Assembly (NCBI GenBank): GCA_910585525.1
Contig: CAJUFR010000005.1
Coordinates: forward strand, 31,686-82,366
Reading direction: 5' to 3'
Origin: an uncultured Angelakisella sp.
GTDB lineage: Bacteria > Bacillota > Clostridia > Oscillospirales > Ruminococcaceae
Length of the DNA stretch: 50,681 bases
This document shows positions 49,155-50,681 of the stretch, piece after piece. The position numbers and the translations under genes were made by a program. The notes below the pieces were generated by a model. The model worked only from the letters and a program-made list of their open reading frames with translations, was not told the DNA's origin and searched no databases. Each line of letters begins with the position of its first letter. Positions within the stretch are counted from its first letter, which is position 1.

Positions 49155-50486
49155 ATGTCTTACCCCATCATCCGGGAGCAGCGCCGGTACTTCGCCGGGG
49201 GGCTGCTGTCCGCCGCCCTTTGGACCGCCGGGACCTGGGCCCTCTGCCTGGGGGCCATCGAATACTTTTACGGCCCCGGGGAGGCTTTCTCCAAGGCCCA
49301 CCCCATCCTGATGGGAGGGCTCACCGCCGTCCTGATGGTGGCCTTTTTCGTCACCACCGGCTGGTTTCTGGCCCGGCTGGCGGCGCTGCTGCTGTTCCCC
49401 GCCCGGCTGAAAAGGTCCGCCGCCCGGTACCTCCGCCCCGACCAGGCGGGGGAGGCGCTGGAGGTGCTGTCCGGGGGCATCCGGCAGCGGCTCTACGGCG
49501 TGCTGGACATCTGGATGGGGGAGGACTGGCTGGTGTTCCCCGGCAAGGCCATGAAGCGTGACGCCATTGTGGGCATCTACAGGGAGGACCTCTCCCGGCG
49601 GTATCTCTCCAAAAAAACACGGTACACCGTGGTGGACCAGGATGGGGAGGAGATGACGCTGGAGGGGGCGGGGGAGTTTTTTGTCGGCTTCGCCTACGGG
49701 TACCTGCTCAACTCCCACGCCACCATCAGCTGGGGGGACCGGCGGGAACTCACCGCCTTCCGGCTGCGGGAGCAGCAGCAGGGGGAGGTGGACTACCGCA
49801 AGCTGCGGCGCACCCCGGAGGACCAGCCCACCGCCCTGGGCGTCTGCAAGTGGGACCAAAGCCCCATCCTGGAGGACAACCTGGTCCGCTCCCAGTACGA
49901 AAGGTGGCTGCTGGCGGCCTACGCCCCCTACATCGCCGGCGGGACCCACATCGACGGGGATTTTCGCTACGCCGGGGGCTACCCCTTCACCAAGCGGCAG
50001 CAGCGCCTGGCCATCAACATCCTAAAGGACTCCTGGGACATCCACGGGACAGGGACGCTGATCCAGACCCTGAACCACCTGCTGTCCACCGGCAAGGAGG
50101 GACGGGACGGCTGGCAGCTGGGCCGGGCCATGATGGTGCTGGGCTACGGCTACATCGCTGGGTACATCCCCCGGTGGCAGCTGCTGGCCTATTCCTGTTC
50201 CGTGGCCAAGGCCATCCAGGCCAGCTTCTCCAGCTGGAAGGAACTCCACGACAGCTACATGTTCTCCTACCTCCGCTGGTCCCGGGACCGGGAGTGCAAA
50301 AAGGTCAGGACCCGGGCCTACCGGCAGCTTCTGGACGACCCGGGGTCTATCCTCAATACTGTTCCCTTTGGGCTGGATATTGATGCTGCTTTCCAGGAGG
50401 CTCTGGCGGCGGTGGGGGGGTACCCGGAGGTTGAAGATGATTTTGAGGTTGAGGATGAGTTTGGGGGCTCTGAGGAGGAGGAATAG
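49155..50486 (+). CDS. DUF1266 membrane-anchored protein
   Basis: 443 residues, function unknown. Two N-terminal membrane helices (about 12-38 and 57-85) precede a cytoplasmic part; a DUF1266-type domain occupies about residues 245-400 (RSQYERWLLAAYAPYI, DSWDIHGTGTLIQTLNHL, FSSWKELHDSYMFSYL). C-terminus is acidic (DDFEVEDEFGGSEEEE). Start at 49155 after AAGGAGGT; an upstream ATG lacks a site. Confidence 0.8.
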   Translation: MSYPIIREQRRYFAGGLLSAALWTAGTWALCLGAIEYFYGPGEAFSKAHPILMGGLTAVLMVAFFVTTGWFLARLAALLLFPARLKRSAARYLRPDQAGEALEVLSGGIRQRLYGVLDIWMGEDWLVFPGKAMKRDAIVGIYREDLSRRYLSKKTRYTVVDQDGEEMTLEGAGEFFVGFAYGYLLNSHATISWGDRRELTAFRLREQQQGEVDYRKLRRTPEDQPTALGVCKWDQSPILEDNLVRSQYERWLLAAYAPYIAGGTHIDGDFRYAGGYPFTKRQQRLAINILKDSWDIHGTGTLIQTLNHLLSTGKEGRDGWQLGRAMMVLGYGYIAGYIPRWQLLAYSCSVAKAIQASFSSWKELHDSYMFSYLRWSRDRECKKVRTRAYRQLLDDPGSILNTVPFGLDIDAAFQEALAAVGGYPEVEDDFEVEDEFGGSEEEE

Positions 50487-50681
50487 GAGGGTTGGGCTGG
50501 GTCCTTTCTGTGCCTTTTTGGGTCTCGTTCCTCCCCATGCCTTTTTCTGTTATTTTATGAGGCATCTCTTCGACCGCCTCGCCGGCGGGGCCCTTCTTTC
50601 TGTATCGACAGAAAGAAGGCAAAGAACGACCAGGGCTACGCCCTGGACCCGGACGGCCAAAGGCGTCGGTCGCTTAGGTTC
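50487..50681. repeat. Hairpin repeats at the window edge
   Basis: Contains a perfect 12-bp stem CCTTCTTTCTGT-ATCG-ACAGAAAGAAGG (50592-50619) and CCAGGGC-TAC-GCCCTGG (50630-50646). Same style of short-loop hairpins as at 28131 and 47048. No ORF. Confidence 0.5.

Overview
The window looks like a chromosomal piece of a high-GC, Gram-positive Clostridia bacterium, most likely Oscillospiraceae/Ruminococcaceae (Flavonifractor or Pseudoflavonifractor-like). This is inferred from Firmicutes-type RpoB/RpoC, EF-Tu and EF-G, strong AGGAGG ribosome-binding sites, a PBSX-type particle cluster and many short intergenic hairpin repeats. I ran no searches; all names come from reading motifs and gene order.

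Layout. (1) 82-14028, minus strand: a type IV pilus operon. In transcription order it encodes a 2219-residue prepilin-adhesin with GLUG repeats, three minor prepilins joined by ATGA stop/start overlaps, PilB, PilT, PilC and two related small pilins. A repeat array separates pilB from pilT. (2) 14236-14860: a cysteine-rich 87-residue protein and a small ORF. (3) 14974-27367, minus: rpoB-rpoC under a perfect TTGACA-17-TATAAT promoter, a terminator, then rpsL-rpsG-fusA-tuf with further promoters. (4) 27618-29690, minus: a YbaK-type tRNA deacylase, a 285-bp element with inverted ends, and a FliB-type lysine N-methylase. (5) 29765-42018, minus: 18 tightly packed genes for a headed, contractile-tailed phage-like particle in PBSX order (terminases, portal, protease, decoration, capsid, connectors, sheath, tube, baseplate, fibre). 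There is no integrase, repressor, replication, lysis or recognisable tape-measure gene. (6) 42222-50486, plus: an EamA-domain protein, a carbohydrate ABC transporter (binding protein and two permeases, no ATPase) with its LacI-type regulator and three adjacent operator-like sites, malQ, and a DUF1266 membrane protein.

How the genes work together. PilB (extension), PilT (retraction) and PilC (platform) would assemble the two small pilins into a fibre primed by the minor pilins, with the giant adhesin plausibly at the tip. PilB carries two MshEN motifs, so c-di-GMP control is likely. The transporter, LacI regulator and 4-alpha-glucanotransferase suggest alpha-glucan uptake and processing. The particle cluster is the best candidate for an under-described system: it keeps DNA-packaging and contractile-tail genes but lacks everything for autonomous phage life, and has a 165-residue Lys/Pro/Ala-rich protein where the tape measure should be. 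An 80-bp repeat occurs in two full tandem copies between pilB and pilT and once 43 kb away, with compensatory changes preserving its hairpin.
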